This document shows, in pieces, positions 58,001 through 61,000 of a DNA stretch of 64,000 nt (within the stretch, counting starts at the first letter, position 1; every line of letters starts with the position of its first letter). This DNA is from Siphonodentalium dalli (lineage: Eukaryota > Mollusca > Scaphopoda > Gadilida > Siphonodentaliidae): the NCBI GenBank assembly GCA_032622095.1, contig CP136066.1, forward strand, positions 198,514,816-198,578,815, read 5' to 3'. Both the position numbers and the translations under genes were made by a program. The notes under the pieces are model-generated. The model ran no database searches. It saw only the letters and a list, made by a program, of their open reading frames with translations, and was not told where the DNA came from.

Positions 58001-61000
58001 TAGAGACTCGGTTTTCTTACCTTTTCATTCCTGCCCTTTAGAGACTCGGTTTTCTTACCTTTTCATTCCTGCCCTTTAGTGACTCGGTTTTCTTACCTTT
58101 TCATTCCTGCCCTTTAGAGACTCGGTTTTCTTACCTTTTCATTCCTGCCCTTTAGAGACTCGGTTTTCTTACCTTTTCATTCCTGCCCTTTAGAGACTCG
58201 GTTTTCTTACCTTTTCATTCCTGCCCTTTAGTGACTCGGTTTTCTTACCTTTTCATTCCTGCCCTTTAGTGACTCGGTTTTCTTACCTTTTCCTTCCTGC
58301 CCTTTAGTGACTCGGTTTTCTTACCTTTTCATTCCTGCCCTTTAGAGACTCGGTTTTCTTACCTTTTCCTTCCTGCCCTTTAGTGACTCGGTTTTCTTAC
58401 CTTTTCATTCCTGCCCTTTAGTGACTCGGTTTTCTTACCTTTTCATTCCTGCCCTTTAGTGACTCGGTTTTCTTACCTTTTCATTCCTGCCCTTTAGTGA
58501 CTCGGTTTTCTTACCTTTTCCTTCCTGCCCTTTAGTGACTCGGTTTTCTTACCTTTTCATTCCTGCCCTTTAGTGACTCGGTTTTCTTACCTTTTCATTC
58601 CTGCCCTTTAGTGACTCGGTTTTCTTACCTTTTCATTCCTGCCCTTTAGTGACTCGGTTTTCTTACCTTTTCCTTCCTGCCCTTTAGTGACTCGGTTTTC
58701 TTACCTTTTCATTCCTGCCCTTTAGTGACTCGGTTTTCTTACCTTTTCATTCCTGCCCTTTAGTGACTCGGTTTTCTTACCTTTTCCTTCCTGCCCTTTA
58801 GAGACTCGGTTTTCTTACCTTTTCATTCCTGCCCTTTAGTGACTCGGTTTTCTTACCTTTTCATTCCTGCCCTTTAGAGACTCGGTTTTCTTACCTTTTC
58901 ATTCCTGCCCTTTAGAGACTCGGTTTTCTTACCTTTTCATTCCTGCCCTTTAGAGACTCGGTTTTCTTACCTTTTCATTCCTGCCCTTTAGAGACTCGGT
59001 TTTCTTACCTTTTCCTTCCTGCCCTTTAGTGACTCGGTTTTCTTCTGTAACTCCTCCTCCAGACATTGAATCATGGCTTCTTTCTCCTTCGATCTCGTCT
59101 CTAATTTCCGGATATCACTTTCATACTGCCTCCGCCTTGTTTCAAAGTCACTCTTCAGGCATTCTATCTCCTATATAATCAAAGAACAAATAAAATTGTC
59201 TTAAAAATGTTCTACTTGAAATAGAAACGGTCAGTTTCTTAGTGGAACCTGAAAACAAATTAACTCGACATACTTATTACAAAGAATGTATTCACGGTTC
59301 CAGGCTAATTTTCAGGAAACCTATTTTGCTAGGATATATAGACAATAGTTAACTGTTCTGAGTAGCATACGTTTTTTCTCGTGTGAGATGCGGAGGATTA
59401 TTTTACGAGGCGCTAGCCAAGTGAAAATAATCCTTGCATCCCACGAGAGGAGAAACCTGTACTCAGAACAGTTGACTGTTTTGTGTTTATTATATTTTCT
59501 ATACCAGTATCCTATGACCCAGACCACAATGAAACACACGGTTAAACCTAATATGTTCTTATAAAGCTACAACATCACCAGTCATTGCTGTTAACACGTT
59601 CACTGCCGAAACCCAATGGGTAATTCCATCCCATATGCCACCATGGGATTGCATGTTTTGCCGATAGTAGTTGGTGTATTACGTATGTAAGAGTGATGGT
59701 TCGACCAATATCGGGTTATATGACGCTGAAACATGTCATAAGGAATTTATCAGTGTTTCATCGCTGGTGCCAGCTACGAGTTATCTCGTAGGTAAATACA
59801 ATTACGTTTTCAACGACTTAGATGACGAAGAGTGGTATACGGGTACAAGCATATCGTGTATAAGACGCGGTAAATGAATTTATATACAATCATCGGTACA
59901 CTCTACGTCGCCTAAGACGTCGAAAACGTAATATGTATTTACATGTACCTACGAGATAACTCGTAGCTGGCACCAGCGATGACCACTGGTAAATTCCGTC
60001 CCAGATGCCAAATACGAGTTATCTCGTAGTAGCTTTATAAAACATTTCAACATCATATAACCCAATTTATGTCGACTAAAGTTCTATAAAACATGATAAA
60101 TGCATTTACACGCTTGTACACCCATTGCCAGGGAAATGAACTTAATTGTGTGCATGATTAATCAAGCCACATGTATCTGCTTGTGCATACACTTGATGTT
60201 GGGCTAGCTCGAGTTTCCAGCAGCCTCTGACACTATATCCGAATTCTTCTACTGTCAGAATTTATCCAGTTATAAGTACGAGATGTGTAATAAACATAGA
60301 ACTACAGCCGATAATAAGATTTGTTAGAATTTAGACATTAGCGCACTCAAGCAGGGCGCTGATTTCTAACTAATCTCAACATACATGTATGTGTTGTTCT
60401 CTTACATGTTACACAGCCAAGTTTAGATATTTAGTGGACCTTTCAGTGGCCTGCACCCATCCCTCAAACAATGGGGTGTATTATCACTATATAGCCAAAA
60501 GCTTCAAATGAAACCTGAACAATCTAGAGCTAACTGATTGTTGATTTATGCAATGGAAGCCCTCTATAATATCCGGAAAAGGTGTGTCATCGCAAGATTT
60601 CAAACTGCACCCCCACCCCTTGATCTGGATGTGGGAATCATTGTATCTCAAGCCATTGTAATTATACATATACAATCAACCAATGTGATCGTTGGGCATG
60701 GATTGATGCATAAACTAACATTGCTCTCGGTTTCTGTTGTTATTTATGTGGTATGGACACCACTATGAGTTAACTCGTAGTAGCATTCCCCATGCAACCG
60801 TTTACTACGAGTTAACTCGAAGTGGCAGTCAACGTGTTAAAATAAGTTGATAAACTTAATCATGGTCGATTAATGATGTCGGTCACTCATTCATACAGTT
60901 CAGCTGCATGAACTCATTTTTCAGGACATCAACTTCATATGTGTTGGCAAGCTGTCAGCTTTGCAGCTGAAGGCATAAATTTGGTTGCTCTTAACCCTTT

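Noticed and set aside
57567-59046. CRISPR-like regular array
   Set aside because: The 38-bp units are contiguous without spacers and lie at an exon edge in a eukaryotic gene.
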